Shown piece after piece: positions 30,380 to 40,487 of a stretch of 64,000 bases of DNA. Each line of letters starts with the position of its first letter. The first letter of the stretch is position 1. The stretch comes from Ulva prolifera (lineage: Eukaryota > Chlorophyta > Ulvophyceae > Ulvales > Ulvaceae), in contig CM041202.1 in assembly GCA_023078555.1 (NCBI GenBank), forward strand, positions 3,716,022 to 3,780,021. Direction: 5' to 3'. The notes beneath the pieces were generated by a model that did no database searches, was not told the DNA's origin, and worked only from the letters and a program-made list of their open reading frames with translations. Position numbers and translations under genes: made by a program.

Positions 30380-31413
30380 GGCGACTGTAGAGAGTCTGAA
30401 ATGACACCCGGCTGGTACGGAGTCCCGTACCGGCGAGAGTTTGTGGAGACATCAGGCAGTGGGTGATCTGGTGACTGTAACATTTTCAGAGACAAAACAG
30501 GCAATCTGTGTAGTTGGAGCTGATTGCGCTCTCAGTAGGCTTGGCTGCCACCTCGGGGGTGCAGCACCGCACCCATAGACCGCTCTGACACACCTGCCAC
30601 ACGGGCCACAGCTGCGCAAAAATCCTGTCCTTTGGACGCAAGCAGCACAGTCTGCTTCAAAGTCTATGGGACTTGACTGCTGTGCATTCCGCCAAACACT
30701 CTGCGGGTGGGCTTGATGATTCACAGAGTTGAATGGCCCCATTAGCTTTTCCCTGACCGACTCTACTTCTCAAGCAGGTTTTGGATTTTGGTTAGTTGTG
30801 TCATTGTGATTGTTTTGGCCGTGCGATCACGTGTAATCTCTGTGCCGAGTGCCCATGCAAGATTACCCAGATCTCTACCTTCGAATTTTGTGAGAATGAT
30901 ATCAATCAATTCTTGCAGTCCCGCAGAACTGCTAAAACTGAATAACTCATCGACCCAAAGAAAGATAAAACAACAACCGGATTTTCTAACATACAGTCCG
31001 GGATCCCTTTGTGCGCACACAAATCACATCTCAGCAAGGACCCTAAAACAGGTTTATGTCACTCGCAAGCAACTTGCTTGAGGCCATACAAAGTTTTATG
31101 CAATCTCCATTCATGTCCCGTCTGTGAAGTACGGGGGCTGTTCAACGAACACTTCCTCCTCTAAGTCGCCATTCAGAAAAGCACTTTGAATGTCTATATG
31201 TCTGATCGCTTAGTCCTCCTGAGCAGCAATAGACAGCAACACATGCAGTGTCGCATAACTACAGGCAGGGGACCACGTCTCATATAATTCTATCCCTTCT
31301 ACCTGAGAAAAACCTCGAGCTAAATCTCTCCTTCAGGTCCACGCTTAATCTTGAGTACCCACTTGCCCGAGATAGCCCGTTTGCCCGCAGACAGATATCT
31401 CAACGAAAGTCCC
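30380..31413 (-). pseudogene. copia-A reverse transcriptase, decayed
   Basis: Minus-strand pieces in order: AGKRAISGKWVLKIKRGPEG (31330-31400), then a WSPVV-like motif, FLNGDLEEEVFVEQPP, WRLHKTLYGLKQ, DPGLYVRKSG, LWVDELFSFS (RT box with VDE instead of VDD) and GRDLGNLAWALGTEITRDR. Stops and shifts break the frame. It joins 41142 onward once gypsy-2 is removed: the TSD TCCC lies inside an ENGT-type motif. Confidence 0.85.
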
Positions 31414-31625
31414 TGTCGTGGCCTAGCTATGTAACTGAGCCATGCTCGTTGCTAGCATTGCTCGAGCCAGTGCACCTGCGCGCAAATGCACTCACGCTGC
31501 GTGCATCCGTCTGCACATGCATGCATGCGCTCAGCCGTGCCATCAGCTCTGATGCACGCTTGTCTCTGCACTGCTTGATGTAGTTGCAGTGCTCATAAGC
31601 CTTCTCATCCTTGAGGAAGCTCGGC
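31414..31625 (+). repeat. Partial 5' LTR of gypsy-2
   Basis: TGTCGTGGCCTAGCTATG ... GAGGAAGCTCGGC matches 40488-40706 except for one 12-bp length difference and a few substitutions. It then changes abruptly to CTTTTTGGTGGCTGGAAC, a possible PBS region. The remaining LTR sequence is missing. Confidence 0.8.
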
Positions 31626-31757
31626 TTTTTGGTGGCTGGAACTTGAAAGTGCGTATGCGATCGCTGTTTGTGTGACCGGAGGTCGATTCCTTCTGAATTT
31701 TTGAACAGTCTATGAGCAGGTTTGGTGGAGCTACAAGAGACACGGCAATTAATTGTC

Positions 31758-33777
31758 ATGGCTGCCCTACAGCAGATGTCACAGCAAGAGCTCCTGCGTG
31801 CGATTGTCCAGGACTCACAAGCTGCACGCGCTGAGTTGAAGCAGTCCATTCAGACACTGTTGGCGCAGGCCACCACGCATACTGGCATTATTTCTCGTGT
31901 GAGTGAGCAGCAAGCCAGCATCAGGACTGCCCTTCAGCAGAGTGAGGATAGGCACCGTGACTTGCACAATGAATTGCTCGAGGAGATTCGTGCTCTCCGA
32001 AACGACATCACTACTCTTTCACGAGATGCGGCGGCAGAAACGACCGCTCAAGCAGAGTCCCGGTCTGTACTGGCAGCGGTGTCCGCGCGAGTTCAGGCAC
32101 TGGCCAACGTCAGCACTGGTTCGTCCTCGTCAACGTCCGCACCATATACATCCGGCACCAGCCTGCCCCCTTTGGTCACGGACATTGATCTGCTTGACTT
32201 CACTAGTGGGTTGCCACGTGCATCGTCCGGCTTGCTGGCGCACCACCTTCCGGTGTCGGCGGTGATGCCGCCGCGTGTGCCTTCGCAAGCCTCATGTGCG
32301 TCTCCGGCGCCTGCCGCGGCATCAAAGCCACCGGCACCAGGTGCAGCTGCGATCGTCCACGCGGAAGGCACAGGCACACGGGCAGAGTCTAAAGCTTCGT
32401 TGCTTGCTGCTGGTATCACCTTGACGCCGCTGTTACGGAACTCATGACCATGCTTGATTCCGCGGACGATGAGAAAAATCCTACCAAACGCCTAGCTTTG
32501 GCTGAGTTTTGGGGGAAAACTTTAGTGGACAAGTCGTTGCAATTTGTGCACGGCGTCACGGACGTTGGTGACTGGCTGGCACCGCCCACGAGACTTCTGT
32601 TAAGTTTCGCGCATTTGCTGCACGGTTGCCGGGGGTGATTTCGGACAGGTGGATACATGACCGCTTGTTGGCCATGTTCCCTGTAGAATTCCACGTGCGC
32701 CTGAGCGCATCCAGCGATGCGAATCGCACCTCGGACACCTTGCTGCGTTTAGTGCGGTCCAACTTCCAAGACAAACATTCGGAGTTGGCGACAAGCCTCA
32801 CTGTGCTTCCAGACCGGCACATGCAACAGCCGGATAAGTTGTTCACGCGTCACATAGACGATAATGTGCGTGTGTATAGATTGCACAACGTGCGCGCCAA
32901 ACTTACCCCGGCGCTGTACATGACGTTATTTGGGGTTACACATCGCGCCGACACGCTCGGTCGCGTTTTCCATACTGTGGCTCGCAAACACTTGCTTGAG
33001 CAGGGCATCACGGAGACATCCGACGAGTATAACTGGGGGGATCTAGAACCCATTCGCGCGTTGTGCCATATGCTTGATCGTGAGCAAGCCGAGCATTCAG
33101 CACAGCCCCGGCGTGCTGCCTCGGCAGCTGCGTCTGCGGCTGTCGCCGCGAGTGGTGCAGCTCCGACAGAGCGGGGCACTCCCACCGGGCGCGGCAGAGG
33201 TCGCGGCCGTGGCCGTGGCGGTGGTCGTGGTGATCGCGACCCTGGCCCGCTTTGGGACCAGCCAAACGCGAACCAACCGGTCCAGCAAGATTTCTCCCCT
33301 GACATGCTGATGGCATCTGATCCACATATGTCAGTCAACACCAATGCTCTGAGCGCGCACATGTCCAATGCAGTCGTGGCAGCGGTGAATTCGCATGCCC
33401 TCCAGCACGGCCGCTCCCCAGCCGTTGGGCCCACCGTATGGCCGCATAAAGACCATTGGGAGATGCTGGCAGCGAGCATTGAGCCGGCAGCAAAGCCAGG
33501 CCATGCTTCGGTCGCTGCTGCCACGCGCTCCCGCATCACAGTTGAGTTCAGCCCTACTGCCCGCGAACGCTCATATGATCCTAAGGAGCAACCTCGTACC
33601 ATATCAGCGCAGCCTCCAGTGGAAGTGCCGTTGAAGGGTCTGGACACCACTGCTCCCACGCCTGTCCTGGACGCGCCTTCGGCACTCCCGACTGTTGCAA
33701 ATGATGTGGAGTCCGCTATCCCTTCTGGCGCGCTTGACCGCGCAGCTACAGCGGGGGGGGCGCAAAGGCAGACGTAA
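31758..33777 (+). CDS. Gag of gypsy-2, with RGG box (frameshifted)
   Basis: The N-terminal frame from ATG 31758 (MAALQQMSQQELL) is rich in Glu/Gln/Ala heptads and probably coiled-coil up to about 32100. It then becomes low-complexity Ser/Pro/Ala until a stop at 32447. A short frame (32444-32638) and the frame from about 32600 to 33777 continue the capsid-like region (FRAFAARLPGVISDRWIHD). Two frameshifts are needed. The C-terminal part has RGRGRGRGRGGGRG, an RGG-type RNA-binding tract, in place of a zinc knuckle. It ends in a G8 tract where the protease frame takes over. Confidence 0.65.
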
Positions 33778-35053
33778 CAAGCGAGCAAAGACGCCCTCCC
33801 CTGCTAGCGCCAGCAGCTCGCACGGCGACACTACTGATGCTCTTGCTCAGAATTCTCAGGATGCGGTCACTGTCCCTCCCGCGGGTGCCAAAGCAGTGCA
33901 CCCAGCCCGCCTAGCGCGGAAGCCGTCGGCACGCCGGCCCAATTTTCAGGCGGACCGCGGGGATGTGTGTGATGAGCAGGACTCCGACACAGTCGCCGCG
34001 CACCGAGCGCACCTCGATGAGTTCCGCCGCGAAATGGCAGATCGTAAAGTGCCCACGCGTGTGTACCGAGCAATTCTGCAGTCTACGGTCACCCTTTCTC
34101 TGGCAGAGCTGGCGGCGCTCGCTGTGCATGACCGACTTGTGACGCTCCTTGTGCAACTTGCCGAGACGCTGCGTGAAGCGGACGATGCTCATGTGCTCGC
34201 CGGCCCACGCAAACGCGTTGATGCGGTCCTGGCTGCCGCACTCCGTCGAGTCGTGACTGCCCATGCCGGCGCCACTCCGGACACGATGAAAGTATTGGCT
34301 ACTGCCATTTCCACATGCGCAGACCCTAGCGGTGTCAGCGCTCGGTGGTCCAAGATACTCTGTTCCAGCGCAGAATGGACAAAAGTGCCGGGCAAGACTA
34401 CCAACTTTAAAGTTCCGTTCGCTGGAATGCGGAAGTGCACGGGGTTCTTGACATCTCAGGTTCCCCGCGCCGGTGAGCCAAATCACCCTCAGGGGTTGAA
34501 AGTCGCTTTCGATGAGGGCGCAGAACTCAATACCATCACCAAATCTGCTTGGCAGAAGCACAAAGCGAATTGGGAAAATGGTCACCCCGCGTTCAATGAC
34601 AACCATGACATTGGCAAACCTCATGGTGTTAAAATGCAGCAGCCTGTCACCCTCACTGGTTTTCATGGGGACGCGACGCGGCATGACCACATGGTTCTAA
34701 TTCACTTGCGCCTTGGTTGTGCGTGCTATCCAGTGTATTGTACGCTCGTCGACGTCTCCCCGGCAGATGTTGTCCTCGGACTTGGGTTCCGCAGGAAATT
34801 CAATGCCCCCTATCCGCCGGCATACCCTTTGTCGCAGTCAATGGGAGTTACTTCCATCTGCCTGGGCGTGCCGAAAGGATATGGGCTGTATTTCCCTAAA
34901 GGGCTTCAAAATCTGTTTCGGGGCCGCGACCCCACAGATGCTGGGTGCTGCCAGATTCTCCATCTCCAGACCCCCTGGATGACATGGAATGTTACCGGCA
35001 AACGCCTCACGCCCACGCAACTCAGTGGAGCCGTCACCGATGCATCTCAATGA
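33695..35053 (+). CDS. Protease region of gypsy-2
   Basis: Overlaps the end of gag in the +1 frame; the switch would naturally fall at the G8 run (33753-33760), after which this frame reads RKGRRNKRAKTPSPAS. An acidic/Ala-rich helical region follows. Near codon 275 is VAFDEGAELNTIT, resembling a retropepsin active site (D-E-G-A for D-T/S-G-A), and further on DVSPADVVLGLGF, the second conserved protease motif. A short piece in another frame (about 35050-35290) leads to the RT frame. Confidence 0.65.
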   Translation: MQMMWSPLSLLARLTAQLQRGGRKGRRNKRAKTPSPASASSSHGDTTDALAQNSQDAVTVPPAGAKAVHPARLARKPSARRPNFQADRGDVCDEQDSDTVAAHRAHLDEFRREMADRKVPTRVYRAILQSTVTLSLAELAALAVHDRLVTLLVQLAETLREADDAHVLAGPRKRVDAVLAAALRRVVTAHAGATPDTMKVLATAISTCADPSGVSARWSKILCSSAEWTKVPGKTTNFKVPFAGMRKCTGFLTSQVPRAGEPNHPQGLKVAFDEGAELNTITKSAWQKHKANWENGHPAFNDNHDIGKPHGVKMQQPVTLTGFHGDATRHDHMVLIHLRLGCACYPVYCTLVDVSPADVVLGLGFRRKFNAPYPPAYPLSQSMGVTSICLGVPKGYGLYFPKGLQNLFRGRDPTDAGCCQILHLQTPWMTWNVTGKRLTPTQLSGAVTDASQ

Positions 35054-35306
35054 CTGAGTTGACAGTGTCTGCACGGCGCTGGGTCCGCTCGTTTAAAGAC
35101 CCGTCCCTCAAAAATGCTGCATTGGCAGGTGTTTTCGATAGCATTTCGAAGGGGACATATAACTGTTCCATAGACTCTCAGGGCTGTGCCCTTGTGGATA
35201 TGTCCTTAGGCAGCAAAGCTTTCTGCAAGCCGCGCTTGCCCTTCATTATTACACCAGTCATCGACGGTGGTGATTTAGTGGGTGATGAGTTCGCCCACGT
35301 CAACTC

Positions 35307-37094
35307 GTGTTGCAGGTCGCACACGACATGCCTGAGGAGGGGGAGGACACTGCGACAAAATCGTCGTTACGTGTGCCTGACCCTTCACACGACCAGGCAC
35401 TAGGTTTTGACCCTGACGCAATTCCGGAGGAGCACCGCATCCTGATCGAGGCTGCACCTCCCGGAAATAATTTCACGGAACTGCCGAAATCTGCAGCAGC
35501 TTCATGCGCAGAGCATTCAGGCGTGCCCCGCACATTCTGTAGGCGTACTCAGTATCACCTTAGGCAAAGGCAATTGCGCACAGAAGAGTCTATCCGCCGA
35601 GCCACGGTCGAGAAAGCACATCTCGCCAGTGCCACAGCGGAGGTAGCTCAAGTCACGAGCGACCAGCTCACAGACAAGCAGACTCAAGAGCTACAAGCTC
35701 TGATTGAAAAGCACAAGGACCAGATCTCTTGGGACCCTAATGACATTGGGTGCCTATCTGAGGATTACAAGGAGTTCTACCTCCAGATTCCCACGGAGGA
35801 AGGTGCCAAATGTAAGCAGAGGCCTTACAGGCTCTCATACAAAGAATTGGAAGCTTTCAGAACGCAAGTGTCCCTGCTCTTGCAGCAGGAAGTTATAAAG
35901 AAAGCTGACGGTCCAACCGACTTTCTCTCTCCGGTGCTATTTGTGCCGAAGCCACGTAAGCCGGACGAGCTGCGTATGTGCGTAGACTTCCGCAGATTGA
36001 ATGCTGTGTCGAAGCGCGACTACCATGCCCTCCCGCATATCCGTGACCTGCTTCAATCCATGTCCGGCTGTAAATACTTCACAGCCCTGGATTTGACCTG
36101 GGGATTCTGGGCCCTTCCAGTGGTCGAACAGGATCAGCACAAAACGGCCTTTACGCGCCCCGATGGAGAAGTTGATGTCTGGACGAAGGCTCCTATGGGT
36201 CTCTCCAACTCGCCTGCTGCCTTCCAACGTCTCATGGCACATGGGCTGAGAGATATCAAAGGCGTGTCAGCCTACATAGACGACATCACAATCTTCTCCA
36301 AGACATGGCAGGAGCACCTCAGCATTCTTGCTTGGGTGTTTGAGAGACTGCGCAAGTCAGGTCTGATGGTTAAATATGCCAAATGCGTCTGGGCAGGTGC
36401 AGAGTGCAGAGTACTGGGCTCTATTGTCAGTGAGGCCGGCATTGCGCCCGATCCTGACAAAGTGGCTGCGGTGGACAAGCTGCCGGTGCCTCGAAATGTT
36501 GCGGACGTTCGCAGCTTCTTGGGTGCCACTGGATATTTCCACGAGCACATACACGCGTATGCGGACAAGTCAGCACCTTTGAGGGCGTTGCTGAAAAAGA
36601 ACGTGCAATTCATCTGGTCTGAGGAATGCCAGCGCGCCTTTGAGCAGCTAAAAGCAGATCTCGTGTCTCCGGCGTACTTACGCATGCCAGACCCAGAACG
36701 ACCGTTCATTCTCACCACAGACTGGTCCAAACTAGCTGTTGGTGCAGTTTTGAGCCACATCCAGCCAGAGGATCCTGCAGATCCGGACTCTGCAGAGAAA
36801 GAGTATGTCATAGCGTACTCTGGCAGATCTCTGAACCAAGCTGAGAGCCATTATGCTCCCACGGAAGGAGAGTGCCTGGCCCTTGTATGGGCCACCAGAA
36901 AATTCAGACCGTATTTACACGGCTACAAATTTCGTGTTCGCACTGACCACGCGGCCTTGAAATGGTTGTCCACGGCTCGCTTCGAAAATTCTAAGCTAGA
37001 GCGATGGGCGATGCGCCTGCAAGAATTCGACTATGAAGTTGAGTACCTGCCGGGAGATCAGAATGTTGTGGCCGACCACCTGTCGAGACACTAA
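35307..37094 (+). CDS. RT-RNase H of gypsy-2
   Basis: Ty3-type RT: SPVLFVPKPRKPDELRMCVD, then LDLTWGFWALPV, PMGLSNSPAAFQ and the active site YIDDITIFS (codons about 322-330). RNase H follows with TTDWSKLAVGAVL, TEGECLALVWA, TDHAALKWL and QNVVADHLSRH. All catalytic residues are present and the frame has no internal stop. A TAA (37092-37094) separates it, in the same frame, from the PHD-integrase ORF. Confidence 0.9.
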   Translation: MLQVAHDMPEEGEDTATKSSLRVPDPSHDQALGFDPDAIPEEHRILIEAAPPGNNFTELPKSAAASCAEHSGVPRTFCRRTQYHLRQRQLRTEESIRRATVEKAHLASATAEVAQVTSDQLTDKQTQELQALIEKHKDQISWDPNDIGCLSEDYKEFYLQIPTEEGAKCKQRPYRLSYKELEAFRTQVSLLLQQEVIKKADGPTDFLSPVLFVPKPRKPDELRMCVDFRRLNAVSKRDYHALPHIRDLLQSMSGCKYFTALDLTWGFWALPVVEQDQHKTAFTRPDGEVDVWTKAPMGLSNSPAAFQRLMAHGLRDIKGVSAYIDDITIFSKTWQEHLSILAWVFERLRKSGLMVKYAKCVWAGAECRVLGSIVSEAGIAPDPDKVAAVDKLPVPRNVADVRSFLGATGYFHEHIHAYADKSAPLRALLKKNVQFIWSEECQRAFEQLKADLVSPAYLRMPDPERPFILTTDWSKLAVGAVLSHIQPEDPADPDSAEKEYVIAYSGRSLNQAESHYAPTEGECLALVWATRKFRPYLHGYKFRVRTDHAALKWLSTARFENSKLERWAMRLQEFDYEVEYLPGDQNVVADHLSRH

Positions 37095-37100
37095 TCCCAC

Positions 37101-38399
37101 ATGGAAGCGGGCAGCGTGACCGCAGTTGGTGGTCACCTGGCCTTTGCTACCGAGGGCCGCGTTCTTGATATTGAAGACGAGGGCCATGATGTGTTCGATC
37201 CCCAGTCATGGTGCATGCATAGCCTGCAAGAGCTGTGGACATCGGGCGACACGCAAGCAAAGAACAAGGAACCCTGCACCATTTGCGGTGCTGCAGAGGG
37301 TTACGCTCACATGGTGTTATGCGATACCTGCAACCGGCCATACCACCTGCAGTGTATGCACCCCCGACGGTCTGTGGTACCCGATGGAGGGTGGCACTGC
37401 CATCAATGCGATGAAGCGTATTCCAACGTCGACGAACTCCGCCGCAGCGACCCGATCTTGTTTGCGCGGCGTGAAGATTCGCATCACCCAGATCTAGCGG
37501 ATTTGGTACGTGCGTATGTTGAGCGACAGGAGCGGGCAGTGGTCGAGTCCTTGAACTGCCATGCATCAAGCGGTGACCGCGACCCGGAAGCAGCGTCGCA
37601 GCACGCGCGTGCTGCGGCGGAAGCAGTGTTCCACCCCGATATGCCCAAAGCGCTGAAACGCAAAGTCCGTAAGAAGGCTGCCACCTTGCGATTGCATCCG
37701 ACTCGCCCAGAATGGCTGCTCGAGCATACGCAATTGCGCACAGGCGACCGTTTGTGGCTAGCAGTGCCCCCTGTGGAATTTCGCTGGGGACTGATTGGAG
37801 CGTATCATGATCGCATGGGACATGCCGGCGTGAGTCAAACACTGGCCGTGCTACATCAGCACTACCATTGGCAAGGCATCAAGCTAGATGTAGCAGCTTA
37901 TGTTGAACAGTGCCATGCTTGCCAAGTCAAGCGGTTGGAATTGCAACATGTGGCAGATGTGCAGCTTCCCCGCATGAGCAAGCCGTTCTGCCATGTGCAC
38001 ATTGACCTGGCTGGCCCGGATCCCCTCCGTGATGTGAAAGCGGCGCCAGTGCGTGGCAAGGCAGGGCGCATCAAAGCCACGTTGTCCACGGCACAGACCG
38101 GCCAAGGGTATGTGTGCCTAATGGTGGATTATTTCACAAAGGCAGCGGAATTCGCACCGCTGCGAGACAAGAGTGCCGACACAGTCGCTCGTGCCGTGCA
38201 TGACTTCTGGTTCATGCGCTACGGCATCCCGGAATGGGTGACCACGGATAACGGGACAGAGTTTGCTGGAGCCTTCCGGCACCAGCTAGAACGGTTTGGC
38301 ATTGACCACGTCCAGACCTCTGCGTACCATTCCCAGTCCAACGGCGCCGTCGAGCGACTCGTGCGCACAATGAAGACCATGTTGGCGGCAAAAGTTGCT
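37101..38399 (+). CDS. PHD-finger integrase of gypsy-2, N-terminal part
   Basis: Begins MEAGSVTAVGG seven bases after the RT stop. A C4HC3 PHD finger spans about residues 59-104 (CTICG, CDTCNRPYHLQC, WHCHQC). PHD fingers bind histone H3 tails, so this may target integration as a chromodomain does elsewhere. The integrase HHCC zinc domain is at about 236-277 (HDRMGHAG ... CHACQV), followed by catalytic D (HIDLAGP, ~301), D (TTDNGTEF, ~383) and E (AVERLV, ~418). The spacing D-X34-E is near canonical. At 38404 the frame is broken by a copia-derived insertion; the C-terminus resumes at 40065. Confidence 0.88.
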
Positions 38400-38404
38400 G
38401 GTGC

Positions 38405-40059
38405 TGTGGCAATCCAGTGGTATAGCGGCCATATCACTGGATTGCCACAAAAGCTGGGTTCGTGAGGTCGGTAGTTCGACACCCGCCTTGCACAGTCAGG
38501 TCGCGGCCACTCGTGTCGCGTTAAGTGGGGCATCGGATCACGGGACCAGCGTAAGTCCAGAGAGGCAGTGGTCGGATCGATGCTGAAACGGACCGGGGGA
38601 GCTGGAGGACTGGCCAGCCTCAGATCTCAGAGGACCCAGCTTTTGGAGATGCTGGGCAAGCATTTTGAAGTGAAGGATCTGGGACCGCTGCATTTCTTTC
38701 TGGGGCAAGAAGTTGAAGAAGTGGCTGGAGAAGGTCTGCTATTGAAGCAGCCTCAGTATGCCAAGAATGTGCTACAGAGGGCCAACATGTGGGATTGCAA
38801 GCCGAAGGCGACTCCGATGGAGACCAGGCACATGATGACGAAGACCACAGGAGTGGAGCTGAAGGATGATGACCCAAGGAAGGCGGCGTACGGAGAGACA
38901 GTGGGTGCATTGCTGTACCTGTCGACTCATACGAGACCAGATCTGGCGTATCCAGTGGGCGTGCTGAGTCGATTCATGGCAAAGCCGACGGATGTGCATT
39001 TCCAGGCAATGAAGAGAGTTCTGAGGTACTTGAGAGGTACATGGAATCATGGGCTGATGTTCAGATTCGACCCAGAAGACAAGATGAAAGGGGTGAAGAC
39101 CTTCACAGAAGCAGACTTCAAGGAGCTCGGGGTAATCAGAGATGAGGCATTGAAGCTATATTCTGATGCAGATCTGGCTGGGGATCTTGACAATCGAAAG
39201 AGTACATCAGGTATGATGTTGATGATGCATGGGTGCCCAGTGATGTGGAGTGCCAAGTTGCAGACAGTGGTGGCCACGTCCACCGCAGAGGCTGAGTATA
39301 TGTCAGCAGCCATGGCAGTGAAAGAAGCACTGTGGATGAGGAAGTTGCTGGGGGATATCTATGGTCGTGTTGAGCGGATGACTGTTTATTGTGACAATCA
39401 GAGTGCTTTGCATCTGATGAAGCAGAGGACTGCTGGTGCTCCAGGAAGGAGCAAGCACATTGACATCCAGTATCACTTCATTAGGAACAGATTTATGCGA
39501 CAGGAGATTGATGTCCAGTTTGTGCCGACAGCTGAGCAGAAGGCTGATATGCTGACCAAGGCTTTGGCTGGTCCAGCGCTAGGAAAGGCAGTGGCTGGTT
39601 TTCTGGTTGAATCTCCAAGCGACAGCGCTTGAGGGGGTGTGTGGGAAGCAGAGCTTTCCCGGTGCAAGCGTGTCGTAGCTGTGATAACGCGAGTGCAGCA
39701 GATCACATGCATTTGGCTGTGAGTCTGCGGGCAGACCGTAGGTCGGCTGTCCAGTGCACAGAATATAGGACGTAGCTGTCAATTCCAGGTCATCTTTGAC
39801 TGGCAATTGACAGGTGAGAATGCTTTGCTGTCTGTGTGTGTCTGTCGTCTGACAATAGCAGAGATCAGTGTGCTGAGCGTACTACGTGGTGCAGGAGTCT
39901 GTACTGTATGACTAGTGATCATAGCAGCTAACAGAGCTCATATTGCCACAGGTGAGACACACGGCATAGTTATTCTGTAAGATCTTTGACTGGCAATTGA
40001 CAGGAGTCTGTACTGTATGACTAGTGATCATAGCAGCTAACAGAGCTCATATTGCCACA
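38405..40059 (+). mobile_element. Insertion in gypsy-2 integrase carrying a copia RT-RNase H fragment
   Basis: Flanked by a perfect 5-bp TSD GGTGC (38400-38404 and 40060-40064). The outer ends are TGTGGCAAT and ATTGCCACA, a 9-bp inverted repeat. The left end is a perfect 15-bp hairpin: TGTGGCAATCCAGTG (38405-38419) pairs with CACTGGATTGCCACA. The right end holds two copies of a ~63-bp segment (about 39892-39954 and 39999-40063), each ending ATTGCCACAGGTG. A copia LTR-like start TGTGGGAAGCAGAG follows the ORF at 39641. It may be a 5'-truncated copia or another element that captured copia sequence. Confidence 0.75.
38568..39632 (+). CDS. copia RT C-terminus and RNase H (truncated)
   Basis: Open for 354 codons with no internal stop. 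Ty1/copia motifs in order: HFEVKDLGPLHFFLGQEVE, KPKATPMET, VGALLYLSTHTRPDLAYPVG, RVLRYLRGTW, then RNase H SDADLAGDLDNRKSTSG, ATSTAEAEYM, YCDNQSALHL, RSKHIDIQYHFIR and EQKADMLTKAL. The RT palm with its YVDD box, the integrase and gag are missing, so the piece cannot act alone. The intact frame suggests a recent arrival. Confidence 0.9.
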   Translation: MVGSMLKRTGGAGGLASLRSQRTQLLEMLGKHFEVKDLGPLHFFLGQEVEEVAGEGLLLKQPQYAKNVLQRANMWDCKPKATPMETRHMMTKTTGVELKDDDPRKAAYGETVGALLYLSTHTRPDLAYPVGVLSRFMAKPTDVHFQAMKRVLRYLRGTWNHGLMFRFDPEDKMKGVKTFTEADFKELGVIRDEALKLYSDADLAGDLDNRKSTSGMMLMMHGCPVMWSAKLQTVVATSTAEAEYMSAAMAVKEALWMRKLLGDIYGRVERMTVYCDNQSALHLMKQRTAGAPGRSKHIDIQYHFIRNRFMRQEIDVQFVPTAEQKADMLTKALAGPALGKAVAGFLVESPSDSA

Positions 40060-40064
40060 GGTGC

Positions 40065-40443
40065 CATCCATGATTGGCCCGCGCTGCTTCCGCAGACACG
40101 CATGGAATACATGCAACGCCGGCATACAGTGACCGGTTATGCGCCGAATGAGTTGGTGATGGCACACCGCCTCCGGCTGCCGCCTGCTTATGTCCTAGAA
40201 CGCGGACTGGGCAAGAAAAATGCGGTCACAGGCCCATTTGTTGTCGAAAGCATATCTGAAAATCAGGCTTTCCTGCGTACAACGCGCCAAGTGCCAGGTC
40301 AGGAAGTGCGCCACTTTCCAATACACTTAGAACGTGTGGCCCGATGCACGACTGTGCCGGACGTGTTAGAGAAGCTCTTGCACGCCGCAGGCATGTCGAT
40401 GCGGCCACCGCCCGATCACGCGGCGGCGCAGCTCACGAGCTAG
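40065..40443 (+). CDS. PHD-finger integrase of gypsy-2, C-terminal part
   Basis: Reads IHDWPALLPQTRMEYMQRRH, then TGYAPNELVMAHRL and FPIHLERVARC, the usual C-terminal integrase segment. After one copy of the TSD GGTGC it continues the frame broken at 38404. It ends at TAG 40441-40443, 44 bp before the 3' LTR. No chromodomain is seen. Confidence 0.8.
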
Positions 40444-40487
40444 CGCACGCTGGCCCCATCGGCGCCTTTGTAAGATCATGACATGAA

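Noticed and set aside
32850..33788. 312-codon minus-strand frame
   Set aside because: Lies antisense to gypsy-2 gag, which has the expected order and RGG motif; no homology on the minus strand.
33911..34690. 259-codon minus-strand frame
   Set aside because: Antisense to the protease region; no recognisable motif.
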